This document shows, piece after piece, positions 31,938 to 42,141 of a DNA stretch of 64,000 bases. The notes under the pieces are model-generated. The model ran no database searches. It had not been told where the DNA came from and worked only from the letters and a program-made list of their open reading frames with translations. The stretch is from Lithodes maja (Eukaryota; Arthropoda; Malacostraca; Decapoda; Lithodidae), in the NCBI GenBank assembly GCA_037953745.1, contig JBAKBP010010437.1, forward strand, positions 1-64,000, written 5' to 3'. Position numbers and translations under genes: made by a program. How positions within the stretch are numbered: the stretch's first letter is position 1; each line of letters begins with the position of its first letter.

Positions 31938-31941
31938 TCCT

Positions 31942-32146
31942 TTTGTGTGTGTAGGTGTATGTGTGTGTGTGTGTGTGTCTGTAGGTGCGTGTGTGTGTAG
32001 GTGTGTGTGTGTAGGTGTATGTGTGTGTGTAGGTGTGTGTGTGTAGGTGTATGTGTGTGTGTGTAGGTGTTTGTGTGTGGGGGGGGGGGGGAGAGGGGGT
32101 TTCAGACAGGTATTCTTTGGTTGTACACACACACATGCATCCCAAC

Positions 32147-32196
<50 letters not shown>

Positions 32197-32500
32197 TCTC
32201 GCATACTTAGATACACACACATAGAGTACATACACAAAAAACACACACACACACACACTTGGATACACACGCATACAAACACCTTTACACATACATACAC
32301 AGTTACACACATGTGCATTAGGCTTCACACTCACATGAATATGCATATTGATAAACTAGGATTTACACACACACAGACACACACATCACCCCCCCCCCAC
32401 ACACACACCTGTGCACATTAAAACACATGAATATGTATGCGTTTACCAATACATACTGAGATAAACGAGTGTTTACACACACACACACACTTACTTAGCT
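31942..32500. repeat. Long (TG)n and (CA)n microsatellite region
   Basis: TG-rich with GTAGGTGT interruptions (31942-32080), a poly(G) run near 32088, then CA-rich (32126-32500). Several frames over 100 codons run through it but encode only CV and HT repeats. Confidence 0.95.
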
Positions 32501-32684
32501 ATTCTCACTCACTCACATTCTCTCTCTCCCTGTTATGAATACATATCAAAACATAACTCGGTGAACACAATAATAACGTTTATATCTCGCTGAACTTATT
32601 AAATGAATACACCAAAGCAACACACACAAAACAGAACCTATTAAGTTAAAATGAAATAATCCAAAGAGAACACATTAACCCTAT
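32501..32684. other. No gene seen
   Basis: AT-rich flank of the DIRS element. GAACACAATAATAACGTTTA near 32565 resembles a stretch near 48158, but no element can be defined. Confidence 0.4.
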
Positions 32685-32992
32685 TTATTAGTGGCCCCTC
32701 CATCATTGACGAACATGCCTATTACACAAGGCACCCTCTTCAAACACTCATCCGCCGTAGTTTGAATCTACCGCGCAGAGCATTTAAAATTTGAGGAGCC
32801 TTCATCATGAGCGCACGCGACCTCACTCATGGCTTCAGTCATAATTAATTGGGTTCTCACTACGAAAAAACTTCGTAAAAAATAAAAAGAAAAAGAAAAT
32901 AAGAATAACTATTCAATAAGCTTTCCATCATATCGTGGATGTACTTGTGTGGATCTTTTGACCAGACGCTACTACAGGCGTCATTCTTCCTT
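32685..32992 (+). repeat. DIRS left inverted terminal repeat
   Basis: Starts TTATTAGTGGCCCC and ends near AGGCGTCATTCTTCC. Its reverse complement is at 41687-41996 with few differences. Confidence 0.9.
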
Positions 32993-34047
32993 CTCTGCTC
33001 TGCGCTCAGCCTGCCCGGACGTGTCTCCCCACGCTCCGCGGGTTCCGCATTTGTTGCGTCCCTAGTGAGTTTTTTCTCATTTGTTTACTCCGGGATGTAT
33101 CGAGTAAGGTTAGGATATGCGTAGCAGGAGTGTCCTGGGCTAGTTGCCCGCAGTGCAGTGTATTTTGGGTCGTGTGTTTGGGGCATCTATTTCGGATGTT
33201 CCCTCGTGGTCCTGTTGTGGACAGGTGAAATTTTTCACAGTTAGCTAGCTTTGTGATGCAGGCGGCTTTCTTTACGCGTTATTGCTTCCTTTTATCTTTC
33301 TGATGAGGTAGCGTATTTTTGCTGACGTTCCCAGCGTATTTTTCTTCACTTAGTGAAGTTTTTTCTGGGTCCCGAGTCAGTTTCTTCCCTTTGCCGGAAG
33401 TGTTTGCTACAGTGGTGTGTTGGCGGTGGTTCCTGTTGTGATATAATTCAGTGCTTTTTGTTTATATTCCAACATATTACTGTTATCCGTCTGCCTAGGC
33501 CTAGCCAGCCTCTCGTAGCTTTACCACATATACAAGTGTTATTGATTTATTTCTAAATATGTACTACTGTGTCATGTGTGTCCTGGTTTAGTTGTGTATT
33601 GGCTAATTCCACGGACTATTTATGTGTCCTGGGGGAGTTGTGTATTGGCTAATTCCATGGACTTTGTTGGGCCCGGCGTTAGTTGTGTTTTGGCTACGCC
33701 TCGGTCCGGTGTTGCGTTCAGATGGTATCTGGACGGGGTGGGTTTTTTCCGGCGGGTTTTTCTCGGTTTCACCTTGATAACCCCGGCTGGTTGCCGAGTT
33801 TTGGCCACGCGTGGTTTTAAAAACAGGCTTGTTTCCCCGGCGAGTGGTGTCCGTGGCTCCCCAGGACTGCGTCTCTGGGGTGCCTGTTTCAGGCTCCTTA
33901 TGACTCCCGGCGGGTTGGCTGTACCCACCTAACAGTGTTCATACGGACACGTGTTGTTTGTATTTTTTTCGGTTTTGCAAAAGCCAATATAAAACTATGC
34001 TGTTGTTGTATTTCCTCCCCGGCGATCTTTTACAAAGAAGTGGGGAT

Positions 34048-34350
34048 AGGAACAATTGGGGTTAACTTTTAAACTTTAAATCACCCGGCGGGTGCAACCT
34101 GGAAGGGTGGGATGACCGAATTTGCAAAATTCAGTTTAGTTGACCAGACAATTGAGGGATGCATTGTGTATCACCTCCTTCAACATACGGCGCTTTAGGG
34201 CACAATTTGGGTTAACGTTTTTCAACTATTATTCTCACCCGGCGGGTGCTCCTTAGAAGGATGGGAATAACGAATTTACAATTCAGTTAGTTAACCAGAC
34301 AATTGAGGGATACGTTTTGTATCGCCGCCTTCATCATACGGCGATCTAAA
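34048..34350 (+). repeat. About 151-bp unit duplicated in the DIRS leader
   Basis: Two units (starting near 34048 and 34199) share CACCCGGCGGGTGC, GACCAGACAATTGAGGGAT and ATACGGCG. More diverged relatives lie at 35437-35585 and 35867-36010, so four copies exist in this element. Confidence 0.75.
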
Positions 34351-34784
34351 AAGATACTTCGGCAGAAGTTAGATCTCGTATATTTGTCAGGCTTCCCAGT
34401 TTTTGATCTACGAGATAATTCGGGGGCCGGCGTCTTTTTTAGTTTTTTTTTTCCAAAATTGAATCTTGAAACAAACACCACCGGAAAGACTTAATCAGTT
34501 ATAAACGCCATGATGGTCTTTATATATTATGTCAGAGGGTATTCATAAATCTTTTGGACAAATTAAGATATTCTGAAATCTTTTACTTAGGAGACCCCAC
34601 CGCGTAGCGAGCTGTGGTCGTTGAGTATTACGTCTCGTTACCCGGTGGGTTATTTAACACTTGTGTGCGAACATGATTGGGTTAACCTTATGAGCATTAA
34701 TTCCTGGAAATTTTCTTTTTTTCCAGAGCTGGGTCCCGGCGGGTCTGTGCAGAACCTTGAATAAGTTTCCCTCCAGTGTCTGTC

Positions 34785-34836
34785 ATGACTTCCGTTGCCC
34801 CGGTTTTTGCTTTATGCATTAGGCCCTCCTGTTCAG
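34785..34836 (+). other. Candidate alternative first exon of DIRS Gag
   Basis: An ATG at 34785 opens 17 codons plus one base, ending CAG|GTATCC. Length (52 nt), phase and donor match the exon at 36658-36709. If spliced to the acceptor at 36943/36944 it would enter the Gag frame. Predicted only. Confidence 0.4.
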
Positions 34837-34880
34837 GTATCCCTACTTTTGCGCACACCCTTTGTATAAAATGTGTTAAT

Positions 34881-35290
34881 ATGTCTCGTTTGGTGTGGGT
34901 TACCTTTCCGGCGTTTTTCTCGTTGCTCCGAGAACACCGTTTTTTTGTTTACCGAGTTTTAGTCAGGATGGCTAAAATAGGTAAGTTACCCCGACGAGCT
35001 TGGTCTCTTGAGGGCTCATCAGAGACTGCGTTTTCTGTGGTTGAGCCTGGGATCAGGCTTCCTGTGTTATTCATTGCTTTAGCATTACGCCCCCCCTGTA
35101 ATGTCTCGTTTGGTGTGGGTTACCTTTCCGGCGTTTTGCTCGTTGCTCCGAGAACACCGTTTTTATTTACCGAGTTTTAGTCAGGATGGCTAAAATAGGT
35201 AAGTTACCCCGACGAGTTTGGTCGCTTGAGGGCTCATCAGAAACTGCGTTTTCTGTGGTCGAGCCTGGGATCAGGCTTCCTGTGTTATTC
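34881..35290 (+). repeat. 220-bp tandem duplication carrying short ATG exons
   Basis: Units start ATGTCTCGTTTGGTGTGGGT at 34881 and 35101 and stay similar to about 35290. Each holds ATGGCTAAAATAG|GTAAGT (34968-34980 and 35186-35198), a 13-nt open stretch ending at a consensus splice donor in the same phase as the other candidate first exons. Confidence 0.7.
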
Positions 35291-35370
35291 CCGGCGAAGG
35301 GGGCTCCACACAGTTATCTAGGTGACCATGCTGACACCTGTTGGACATGGTTTTCTCGGCTTTTCAAAAC

Positions 35371-36215
35371 CATTGAAACAATGCTGTCTGTTTGTTTGGT
35401 CTTTCCCTCCCGGCGACCTTTTTACAAAGAGGTCTGGGGCAGGTATAATTGGTTTGACATTGCATATAAAACCCGGCGGTTGTACCTTCGGGTGGTTATA
35501 TTAACGGATTTGCGATTCGCGATAATTTGCCAAACAATTGATTGATACAATAGGGTATCACGGCCTTCAAGACGGCGATCTATGAGCTTCTGGGAGAAGC
35601 CGGATTAGAGATAAAGATAGGCTTAGACTTTTTATGAGATAAAAAGATGCCTGAATCTTACTAGTGTTTCAAGTGTAAAAGGATACTTGAAAGACTTCAT
35701 CTTTTAAAAAAAGATATGCTTCATCTTTACGAGGATTCAGAAGTTATGCTTAATTCTTTTGGACAGGTAAAAGATATGCTGAAATCTTTAATAAGCCATT
35801 GAAACAATGCTGTTTGTTTGTTTAGTCTTTCCCTCCCGGCGACCTTTTTACAAAAAAGGTCTGGGGCAGGTACAATTGGTTTGACATTACATATAAAACC
35901 CGGCGGTGGTACCTTCGGGTGGTTATATTAACTGATTTGCAATTCGCGATAATTTGCCAAACAATTGATTGATACAATAGGGTATCACGGCCTTCAAGAC
36001 GGCGATCTATGAGGGCTTCTGGGAAAAGCCGGATTAGCGATTGAGATAGGCTTAGACTTTTTAGGGGATAAAAAGATGCCGGAATCTTACTAGTGTTTCA
36101 AGTGTAAAGGAATACTTGAAAGACTTCATCTTTAATAAAGATATGCTTCATCTTTATGAGGATTCAGATGATAGGCTTAAATCTTCTGGACAGGTAAAGA
36201 TATCCTGAAATCTTT
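35371..36215 (+). repeat. 426-bp tandem duplication in the DIRS leader
   Basis: Units start CATTGAAACAATGCTGT at 35371 and 35797 and run with high identity to about 36215, where the second is interrupted by a TTAA element. Confidence 0.85.
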
Positions 36216-36217
36216 AA

Positions 36218-36444
36218 CCCTCTCCGACATATGACGCGATTTTGAGCCTAATGGGGATACTTTAAAGCCTTTGTTACCATCAGGGGTATTTAGAAACCTT
36301 TAGTTTAGTTACTTCAACCTCTGCAGTTGTCTTTGAGTTAGCTGTGGGCAGAAAACTAATTTTGGAGAGGTAATTATAAGAGTGAGAGAACTCTATTTCT
36401 CATTGATAATCTAGCAACCTCTGCGTCATAAATGCGTGAAAGGG
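36218..36444. mobile_element. TTAA-flanked piggyBac-type MITE, family E
   Basis: 227 bp between TTAA at 36214-36217 and 36445-36448. The ends are CCCTCTCCGACATATGACGC and, inward, CCCTTTCACGCATTTATGAC followed by GC: a clear terminal inverted repeat starting CCCTYTC, as in piggyBac elements. It sits in the second 426-bp unit of the DIRS leader. Confidence 0.8.
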
Positions 36445-36657
36445 TTAATATGAAACTAAAGGAAAAACGAAAAGTAGTGGTGGAGTGCTACGGTTCGTTG
36501 ACCGGCGGTTTTGTGGCACATATTTTGTACCATTTTTTGGGTGTAACCCTATGAGCATTAATCCCCGGAAATTTCTCTTTCCAGGGCAGAGTTCCGGTGT
36601 TGCACCAGGTGACCAGGTAGTTCCCGGGGGCGGGGTAGTTTTCCCCCAGTCTCGGTC

Positions 36658-37437
36658 ATGTCGGCACTTGAACCTCTCATTGCTGTAGGTTCAACGCCGT
36701 TAAGCTCAGGTATCCCTATATTAATTTTATTTTGTTAATGAAATAATTTAATAACTGATTCATAATAAACATATATATTTTCTATGATTATATTATGATA
36801 ATATTGTTTATTTATAGTAATTTATTTTAATACAATTAAATATAAATTAAATTAATTAGTATACTTTATGATTTTGCTCACCAGCTCTGCTTTCAATGTG
36901 TTAATGAGCTATGGGAGCTTTTAATTATCATAAACCTTTACAGGGATCTCTTTCAGAGAGTATATCGAGCTCGCAAGCGAGGGACAGCCACAGCCAAGGT
37001 ATATGGCGATACTCACAGTTCTGGCAGGACAGAACACATCCCTTTGTGACTCAACTAGTGCTGACGTCCACCGGGATGCCGATGTACCATCTTCTATCCC
37101 AGTTTTCACATGGCAACATGTGGAGGTCCCGGCTTCGGCGGGATCTTCCCATGATAAACCAGACTTAACGGATAAAGAACAACGATCTCTGGTCTCAGAG
37201 ATGGAGGTTGAAGAGTCCAGTCACCTTCTAGACGACTCTCAGGGTACTGTCGAATCTCCACGGAGTTCGTCATCGGCTAGGTATGTACCGGCGGAAGAGA
37301 TTGAGGGACTACTATTGAAGGCACTTAATAGGTTCTTTGGCCCTACGCCGGAAACTCCTTTTGATACGGGAGATCCCGCGATGTCGACGAATGTGCGACC
37401 TCTGGCTACATCCTTTGCTTTAGCTAAAAATACCTAA
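36658..37437 (+). CDS. DIRS Gag-like protein with a predicted intron
   Basis: Exon 1 (36658-36709, 17 codons plus 1 nt) ends AG|GTATCC. A very AT-rich stretch (36722-36870) follows, and a TTTACAG acceptor ends at 36943. Splicing joins exon 1 in frame to 36944-37437, giving about 181 residues with SSGISFREYIEL across the junction. The body is acidic and serine-rich (SEMEVEESSHLLDDS, ARYVPAEEIEGLLLKALNRF), as DIRS ORF1 proteins often are. Without splicing, the first ATG in the body is 37003. It stops at 37437; related sequence continues in other frames to 38023, so the copy is probably truncated by mutation. The Gag role is inferred from position and composition. Confidence 0.55.
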
Positions 37438-37439
37438 CC

Positions 37440-38023
37440 ATCCGCTTGTGTCAGTGTTACGGAAATGTTTTGGATGTTCATATTAAGGACATCCCAAGTT
37501 ATTATAACCATGACTTATTCTTCCCACCAAATCCCTCCAGAACGCCATTCTTGGTTATCTCTTCCGGTTTTTGGTGCCGGCGGAGTCCCCTCTGCTTGAC
37601 TGCCACCCCCCAAATAATCAATTGGGGCGAATTATAAGCTCCTTTAGCACGTCTTCCCCAGCTTACATAGACCGCGAGTTTAGGTTAAGAGGGAAAGCGT
37701 TTAAACTGTTTTCGCAATATCTGGTTCCCAGCAAGTAACAAAGTCTCTGTTACGCTCTTCTCAGGCAATAGAAGCCGCGGAAGTCAGGAAAGCCATTGAA
37801 CTTTCCCGGCGCTTGCTTCTCCAGACTTCCATCCAAGTCTTTAGGAGATATTCGGACGGCCTTATTAGAGGCAGTTCGAGCAAGGCAGGATCTGAGGATG
37901 TTCGTAGTGAAGAAACTTCTTGACCGTATTGCAAGCCAAGTAGTTCTGTCTGCAGTTCTAATTCCTTCTTTGATTTCACCAGCAGTTTGGAAGACTGTTT
38001 TCAATTTGGCACAAGCATTCTAG
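37440..38023 (+). pseudogene. DIRS Gag, decayed C-terminal part
   Basis: Broken frames between the Gag stop and the RT remnant. The clearest piece (37796-38023) reads SRLPSKSLGDIRTALLEAVR, RQDLRMFVVKKLLDRIAS and SPAVWKTVFNLAQAF, a helical segment resembling DIRS ORF1 C-termini. Frameshifts and stops are present. Confidence 0.5.
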
Positions 38024-38034
38024 CAAGGTCCCCG

Positions 38035-38340
38035 CAAGCCCTGATGCCCTTGTTAGAACAAGGGATCAGGGTCTGGTGGTATCTGGGCGACTAACTGGTG
38101 GTGGCAGAAACAAAACTTACGCATCATTCATGTCTACGTTACGTTAAACCATCTCTTATCTCTAGGATTCAAGGTCAACTTAGTAAAAGTCAAACCCTTG
38201 TTCCCCCACGAGTATTTCAGGGGATAGGGCTGGTCGAGGACACAGCTTCTCTCACTCTGAGTCAGAGTGTGGACACTCGAAACAGATTTCGCAAAAACCG
38301 TTTATGTTTCTCCACAGTCTGACTACGACACAGAGACTTT
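38035..38340 (+). pseudogene. DIRS reverse transcriptase, C-terminal half only
   Basis: The fragment starts at IRVWWYLGD followed by a stop and LVVAETK, where DIRS RTs have a YLDDW.V catalytic box, so one catalytic aspartate is replaced by glycine. It continues VPPRVFQGIGLVEDTASLTL and SVDTRNRF, matching the segment after the catalytic box. The upstream fingers and palm are missing, so a deletion fused the Gag end to this point. Confidence 0.7.
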
Positions 38341-38544
38341 GGGAATCTCTAGTCGGTTCTCTTAACTGGGTTCAGCTAACTGTTCAGTTGGGCCGGTTGT
38401 AAGTCTAACGTTTAATCTTGGAGGGCAACAAATTTTTCCCACTATTACCGGCGGGGATAGTATGGCCTATCCCAACGTTATTTCACAACTTACTAGCGGT
38501 TTGGGCGACGAGGGAAATGTTGCACGAAGTCATGTCATGAACCT

Positions 38545-39040
38545 CTCCTCCGCCGTCGGTATGGGTGGACATGGATGCGTCAGGAACGATAGGTTGGGGC
38601 TTTCAGTCAAACCTCGGGCATCAGGGTCAAATGTTTTGGTCCCATTTAGAAATCTTCCACATCAATGTCAAAGACTTACTAGTCCCCTTATCTGTCCTTC
38701 AGGCTCACGGCTCTGCTTTACGGGGCAAGTCGGTGGCCTTCAGAATGGACAATCTGAATGTGGTTCACTGTATTCAGAAACAAGGGTCAATGAGATCTCG
38801 GAAGTGGCTAAACGTGTCAGAAAAGATTTTTATACTAGCCAACAGGCTGGACATTCATCTTCACGCATCTTATCTCCCAGGCGTAGCAAACGTCTGGGCA
38901 GACGCTCTGTCTCAGAGACAAAGCACATCAGTAGAATGGGCACTCTTGCGTGTGCGGAGCATTACCATCCACAAGTGGATTTGTTTACGTCTGAGAAAAC
39001 TCACAAACTCCCACTGTACCTCACCCGCCGGACGATAACG
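38545..39040 (+). pseudogene. DIRS RNase H domain
   Basis: The frame (first ATG at 38565, coding sense from 38545) reads VWVDMDASGTIGWGFQSN (first acidic residue), HINVKDLLVPLSVLQAHG, SVAFRMDNLNVVHCIQKQGS (DN motif), and NRLDIHLHASYLPGVANVWA with DALSQ, the final aspartate of DIRS/Gypsy-type RNase H. It degrades RNA in the RNA-DNA hybrid. The open frame continues a little past the domain. In DIRS elements this domain follows RT directly, as here. Confidence 0.8.
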
Positions 39041-39301
39041 CCGGCGGGCGGACCTGGCGCTCTGATGACGGACGAGAACAGATTGAGTTCCATTTATCTA
39101 TTTTCCGCCGCCAGACGCATCTCTAATGTGCCACGTAGTCAACGAACTACAGGATTAGCGAGGCGTAGTCTCGCTAATCGCGCCCCTGTGGCCGGCGCAG
39201 TGTGGTACCAGCATTTGAACACGTGGTGCACGCACCCAGTGTCACTCCCGGTCGGGTTGTTCCACTTAGAACACAATTAGCCACCTAGAAACCTCGCGGA
39301 C

Positions 39302-39484
39302 TTGTTCATTATGGACATTCAGGAGGCCAAGTGGCTAGCACCATATGGTAGCGACGTGACCAAGATATTCACGAATCAATATACCCAGTCTACAAAGCGA
39401 CAGTTTCAATCGCATTGGCAAGCTTTTACGTCTTGGATTCTTAGAACAAAAACAAACTGTGCCCTCGGTGGCGTTGGTTGTTAA
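39302..39484 (+). pseudogene. DIRS tyrosine recombinase, N-terminal part
   Basis: FTNQYTQSTKRQFQSHWQAF and TSWIL form the SAM-like core-binding region of DIRS recombinases. The frame ends at the TTAA where family A copy 2 is inserted (39485). Confidence 0.7.
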
Positions 39485-40115
39485 CCTAACAAGTGCGCAC
39501 GGGGGTAATTGAAAACGTCCCCCTGTGCTGACGTATTTGAGGTGTTTCCGTCACTAAAATATTCATTGTACCATTAATAGCATTAATAATTATCCATATG
39601 CGCCTATTATGGGTTGATTATAAAGGTATTAACCTGAAACAACAATAAAACGAGTGAAAACAGCGTTTGGATGGTCAAAATCGGAGATATAGCCCGCGAG
39701 TTGTATAATGTATGGGTGAGGCAAGCTACCTTCCCGCCAATTTTCCCCAAGGCCACTGCGACACAGTCGATCGATACTCTCTCTCTCTCTCTCTTGCACT
39801 CGATGGCCATCAGTGATGACAACACCCTGCTTGCAACTCGCTAATGTTAGCACGAAAATATACCTCAGAATAAGGGAGTAATAGGGAAAATAGGTGATAA
39901 CTGAGGGATAGGAGGAAAGTGGGGAAGGAGGGGAGGTAGAGGACTGAGATTTTGCATGGCCCAGGGGCCAAACAAAAATAAAAAAATAAAAAAATAAAAA
40001 TAAAAAAAATATATTTTTTTCGATGTCAAAAGTTGATTTTTAATTTTACTTACTCAGGAGAGTCTTCCCGCAGTCCGCCGGGGGAACTCTTAAGAGTCTT
40101 CCCGCAGCTCCCGGG
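39485..40115. mobile_element. TTAA-flanked non-autonomous element, family A copy 2 (inverted)
   Basis: 631 bp between TTAA at 39481-39484 and 40116-40119, in reverse orientation to copies 1 and 3 and nearly identical to them. It disrupts the DIRS recombinase gene. Confidence 0.9.
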
Positions 40116-40187
40116 TTAATTGTTTAGAAATTGATTTATGTGGGCAGGTTTTAAACTCCGCCCACCTCCCCGTCAGCTCAGGCCTTC

Positions 40188-40805
40188 ATGGTCTCTGGAC
40201 AAAGCATCGTCGTTATTCTCGTTCCCGTATGTACCAATGACTGCAGATTTTACAAAAGGGCAGTATTCCTTTTGGCTTTGGCTACCGGGAACAGAGTATC
40301 TGAGCTGGCGGCGATGAGCAACACACCTAATTGCCTCAGGTTTGATAGGCTTCATGAGTGTATTCACATTGCACCTTCCCCAGGATTCATAGCCAAGAAT
40401 GAGCACAGTGAACGCGTGTTTTCAGAGTTCACGGTGCCGGCGTTGAAAAGGGGAAAGGTGCACCATCTTTTTTGCCCAGTGTAAGCTCTAACCAAATATT
40501 TAAGAATGGCACCTCTAAATCACCAGGGTGCTTTATGGGTCGCAAGTCCGGGTGAACGCTTGATGGAGCGTACACTGGCTTCACTCTTGGTCGAGGACTT
40601 TAAAGAGAAGAATCCCAGCGTTGTGGGTAAGACCCACGATTTACGCAAGGGGACAGCCTCTTTACGTTTCCTTAATAATCTTTCGATGGAAGTTATTAAG
40701 TCCACACAGTTGTGGGCCTCTAATCAGGAGTTTTTGACTCAATACCTTTCAGTAGCTCTAGACAAACCTTCCTTGCCATGTATAGCTTTACGGCAGAGGG
40801 TCTAG
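40188..40805 (+). pseudogene. DIRS tyrosine recombinase, catalytic domain
   Basis: Two frames carry the domain. The first (40188-40484) has FLLALATGNRVSELAAMS, with the conserved first catalytic arginine in TGNRVSEL. The second (40506-40805) has THDLRKGTASLRFLNNLSME (HxxR box) and STQLWASNQEFLTQYLSVAL, with the tryptophan or histidine position and the likely nucleophilic tyrosine. This recombinase inserts the circular DNA intermediate in place of an integrase. A frame change between 40484 and 40506 and the upstream insertion make it inactive. Confidence 0.8.
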
Positions 40806-41504
40806 GTGGCCCTTTTAGTCACGTTTTGTTTAAATTCAAGAAAAAGGGGGGGGGGGGGGGAAGGGTGCAGTCAGTGTGACATGGGACACCCTAGACCCCT
40901 CCGGAGTATGTGTTCGGAACATACGAGGTGTGATACTGTTTGTAGGCATTGTATTATAAAAAAAATATCTGTAGTATTCATTGCAGGAAATTGTACTAAA
41001 GGCCAATAGTAGTGTTACAACAATTCTTGTTGTAAGTAGCCTTGGCTGTGAAGCATTAGATTTTTGAGAAATCTCGGTAGTTGCAACTACGACTTTTACT
41101 TTTGAAGTAATTACTTCTCCATAAGTACACGAGTTCAGTACTTCTACGAATGTACAAGAATTCATTTTTGTTGGGTTATTTTTAGGAATATATCCATTAG
41201 TTAATGGGGTTTATATGTGCACATGTAAACTTATAAGTTTTTAGTTTTCACCACTTACTTTAAGTGGGGTGCCTTCTTAACTAGCAGATCTGTAGACAGA
41301 GTCTCAGAGTTAACCCTTTTTCAAGCAGGCTTCTTTGAAGCACGCTCCTGCTTGTACCCCTTTTTGAAGATTTAGGCTGTATAAAGTATATGCACCCGAA
41401 TATCTCTTTTTTACAAAAGTAAGAATATTATGTGGTTGTTTGATTATCTGCTTTTCTAGAGTTATGATATGATTACGAATGTCCCCCTCCAGTCTTAGAA
41501 ATCA
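40806..41504. other. DIRS 3' region, no gene
   Basis: Contains a poly(G) run near 40848 and a TTGTAAGT/ACTTCTAC-rich stretch of short complementary words (41020-41170). Nothing coding. Confidence 0.5.
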
Positions 41505-41611
41505 GGCATGTTCGTCAATGATGGAGGGGCCACTAATAAATTATAGGTTTGACTCCTGTAAGGAGATAAAGAAAACCTAATATTTAGTAGTGGCCCCGTA
41601 ATCATTGACGA
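41505..41611. repeat. DIRS internal complementary region
   Basis: Its reverse complement equals the right outer end (GATTACGGGGCCACTACTAA to CAAACCTATAAT) joined directly to the left outer end (TTATTAGTGGCCCC to GAACATGCC). This is the template expected to join both ends into a circle in the DIRS model, and it fixes the element boundaries at 32685 and 42036. Confidence 0.9.
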
Positions 41612-41686
41612 CTGGGGCCCTCCCGACCATCCCCTTCCCATTCGTTGATGTATTGAGGATTTTGGTTTACTTGATATGTCAGTGAA

Positions 41687-42036
41687 GGAAGAATGACGCC
41701 TGTAGTAGCGTCTGGTCAAAAGATCCACACAAGTACATCCACGATATGATGGAAAGCTTATTGAATAGTTATTCTTATTTTCTTTTTGTTTTTATTTTTT
41801 ACGAAGTTTTTTCGTAGTGAGAACCCAATTCATTATAACTGAAGCCATGAGTGAGGTCGCGTGCGCTCATGATGAAGGCTCCTCAAATTTTAAATGCTCT
41901 GCGCGGTAGATTCAAACTACGGCGGATGAGTGTTTGAAGAGGGTGCCTTGTGTAATAGGCATGTTCGTCAATGATTACGGGGCCACTACTAAATATTAGG
42001 TTTTCTTTATCTCCTTACAGGAGTCAAACCTATAAT
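41687..42036 (-). repeat. DIRS right inverted terminal repeat
   Basis: Inverted copy of 32685-32992 plus about 40 extra outer bases (to CAAACCTATAAT), as expected for DIRS, where the outer ends differ and are both represented in the internal complementary region. Confidence 0.9.
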
Positions 42037-42141
42037 CTGGTGAGAGGTCGGTCTTTCAGTAACTTGCCAGTATACCTTCAACCCATTCAGTACCGATGAC
42101 GTCCTTTACATCGTATTATGGTCACTATTTGACAATTTTAT

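Larger units (their letters stand above)
28400..31940 (-). mobile_element. L2/CR1-like LINE with ORF1 remnant and ORF2
   Basis: On the minus strand the order is ORF1 end (31937-31313), ORF2 endonuclease (31427-29970) and ORF2 RT (29998-28445), then a short 3' UTR with tandem ATACAAATAGGT units and a (CTCA)n tail. The 5' side is lost into a TG/CA microsatellite at 31945. No target duplication is evident. The ORF1 C-terminal type and the microsatellite tail suggest the L2/CR1 group. Confidence 0.8.
32685..42036 (+). mobile_element. DIRS-like tyrosine-recombinase retrotransposon, defective
   Basis: A 9352-bp element with inverted terminal repeats (32685-32992 and 41687-42036) and an internal complementary region (41505-41611) joining the complement of both outer ends, the defining DIRS arrangement. 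Coding parts in order: Gag (36658-38023), RT end and RNase H (38035-39040), tyrosine recombinase (39302-40805). DIRS elements replicate through a circle and integrate by recombinase, leaving no target duplication; none is seen. This copy lost the first half of RT, has stops, and carries two TTAA insertions (36218-36444, 39485-40115). Its long 5' region (33000-36650) contains several duplications. Confidence 0.9.

Noticed and set aside
31893..32421. Open frames of 120-145 codons on both strands
   Set aside because: They consist of CV, HT and TH repeats produced by the TG/CA microsatellite; no codon bias or domain.
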